Source: Alphaproteobacteria bacterium (GTDB lineage Bacteria; Pseudomonadota; Alphaproteobacteria; Sphingomonadales; Sphingomonadaceae). Taken from it: DNA of 7,628 nt. Both the position numbers and the translations under genes were made by a program. The notes under the pieces were generated by a model. It searched no databases and was not told the origin of the DNA. It saw nothing but the letters and a program-made list of their open reading frames with translations. The DNA is taken from the NCBI GenBank assembly GCA_028293005.1, contig JAQGLH010000406.1, positions 1-7,628 of the forward strand, read 5' to 3'. Below, in pieces: positions 7,040-7,628 of this stretch (position 1 is the stretch's first letter; each line of letters starts with the position of its first letter).

Positions 7040-7628
7040 CCTTAATTCCTCCTCTCGGGTTCGAGAGGAGGGGGGCCATGCGCAGCATGGTGGAGGGGGA
7101 AATTTCCTAACAAGCCCCTCCACCGCTTCGCGGTTCCCCTCCCCCGGAACCCCGGGTGAGGATTTATACAGGCATGGCGGCGGGTGGCGGCCGGGCGCGC
7201 GATGGGCGCGGGACGGGCAGGAGAGTCCTCCGCTTTCCCCCAATCCGCACCTGGAAGCCCAACCCCTCGTCACCGTCCACCGTTCTGGCCAGCGGGTGAC
7301 GATTGCTGCCGCTTGCCGGGCCGCGCAGGCGCTCGGCATCATCTCCGGCATGGCGCTCACCCAGGCGCGCGCCCTGGTTCCCGGCATCGACGTCCACGAT
7401 GCCGATCCGCAGGGCGATGCCGGGTTGCTCGAGCGCCTCGCCTCGTTCGCAGCGCGGCGCTGGACTCCGCGCGCTGCGGTGGCGGGGGCGGACGGCTTGT
7501 GGCTCGATCTCAGCGGAGTCGCGCATCTGTTCGGCGGCGAGCGGGAGATGGCTGCGCATCTCCTTCATTTCTGCGCCCGCCTCGGCCTTTGCGCGCGAAT
7601 CGCGATCGCCGGCACGGCCGGCGCTGCG
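6963..7628 (+). CDS. imuB: ImuB, Y-family polymerase-like mutagenesis protein, 3'-truncated by the window edge
   Basis: An open frame of 222 codons runs from ATG 6963 to the right edge. Residues 1-24 (MPRVASLYLPTLSTDRLRLA...) are the typical ImuB N-terminus, and residues 101-222 continue the ImuB core: PLVTVHRSGQRVTIAAACRAAQALG, GMALTQARALVPGI, DADPQGDAGLLERLA and DGLWLDLSGVAHLFGGE. The N-terminal segment lacks the DxD-type acidic metal-binding motif of true Y-family polymerases. This agrees with ImuB being an inactive polymerase homologue that bridges ImuA, the beta clamp and DnaE2. Between residues about 27 and 100 lies a Gly/Ser/Pro/Arg-rich stretch that does not look like ImuB core; its first part is encoded by the palindromic repeat at about 7044-7163. 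The frame stays open throughout, so the gene appears intact. Expected C-terminal parts and dnaE2 lie beyond the edge. Confidence 0.9.
   Translation, partial: MPRVASLYLPTLSTDRLRLARDGRLSLNSSSRVREEGGHAQHGGGGNFLTSPSTASRFPSPGTPGEDLYRHGGGWRPGARWARDGQESPPLSPNPHLEAQPLVTVHRSGQRVTIAAACRAAQALGIISGMALTQARALVPGIDVHDADPQGDAGLLERLASFAARRWTPRAAVAGADGLWLDLSGVAHLFGGEREMAAHLLHFCARLGLCARIAIAGTAGAA
7044..7163. repeat. Palindromic repeat element inserted in frame within imuB
   Basis: This block of about 120 bases (edges approximate) is built from nested inverted repeats. A perfect 10-bp stem pairs CCTCCTCTCG (7048-7057) with 7062-7071 around GGTT. A 6-bp stem, CCATGC/GCATGG, lies at 7076-7090. A 10-bp stem pairs GGTGGAGGGG (7089-7098) with CCCCTCCACC (7115-7124), its loop containing the palindrome GAAATTTC (7099-7106). 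Then come ACCGC-TTC-GCGGT (7122-7134) and CCCGG-AACC-CCGGG (7143-7156). The ends, ATTCCTC and GAGGAT, also mirror each other loosely. The style matches C/G-rich palindromic repeats that I recall from intergenic regions of sphingomonads. It begins a few bases after the imuA stop codon yet lies within imuB, where it encodes a low-complexity segment (residues about 28-67, including SPSTASRFPSPGTPGED). The structure is seen; the mobile-repeat origin is inferred. Confidence 0.75.

Noticed and set aside
7039..7262. The reading of 7040-7262 as a true intergenic region with imuB starting downstream.
   Set aside because: The segment encoded from ATG 6963 (MPRVASLYLPTLSTDRLR) matches the ImuB N-terminus, has a good ribosome site, and stays in frame with the core to the window end.
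7164..7568. A 134-codon minus-strand frame opposite imuB.
   Set aside because: The opposing plus frame encodes recognisable ImuB core motifs (TQARALVPGI, GLWLDLSGVAHLFGGE); the minus frame has none.

Overview
The window looks like chromosomal DNA of a GC-rich alphaproteobacterium, most likely a sphingomonad. This rests on the high GC content with strong G/C in third codon positions, an imuA-imuB mutagenesis cassette behind an alphaproteobacterial-type LexA box (GAAC-N7-GAAC), and a palindromic C/G-rich repeat of a kind I recall from Sphingomonas-like genomes. The genus is inferred from memory and style, not from a search. No rRNA, tRNA, transposase, CRISPR array or phage gene is visible. No gene-free gap exceeds about 130 bases.

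Layout, left to right. (1) Bases 3-1109 (+): the 3' part of an ABC-2/NatB-type permease whose start lies off the left edge. (2) Bases 1110-1239: a convergent intergenic gap with two strong stem-loops. (3) Bases 1240-6147 (-): a tightly packed three-gene unit, read from the right. It holds a secreted M16 (pitrilysin/insulinase-type) zinc peptidase of 978 aa, a four-helix membrane LytS/AlgZ-type histidine kinase, and a LytTR/AlgR-type response regulator. Peptidase and kinase overlap by about 11 bases if the GTG start is right, and kinase and regulator overlap by 4 bases (ATGA), so translational coupling is likely. (4) Bases 6148-6271: a 124-base divergent gap with the LexA box. (5) Bases 6272-7039 (+): imuA. 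(6) From base 6963 (+) to the right edge: the 5' part of imuB, starting inside imuA.

The genes form two working units. The minus-strand operon pairs a periplasmic peptidase with a membrane-sensing two-component system, which suggests envelope or peptide sensing, though signal and targets cannot be read from the sequence. The plus-strand unit is the SOS-controlled ImuA-ImuB accessory pair, which in alphaproteobacteria works with the error-prone polymerase DnaE2 (dnaE2 would be expected to the right).

The most unusual structure is in imuB. A block of about 120 bases made of nested inverted repeats (about 7044-7163) resembles an intergenic palindromic repeat, yet it lies inside the open imuB frame. 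It adds a low-complexity stretch between the conserved N-terminal segment and the rest of the little-finger-type/Y-family core without breaking the frame.
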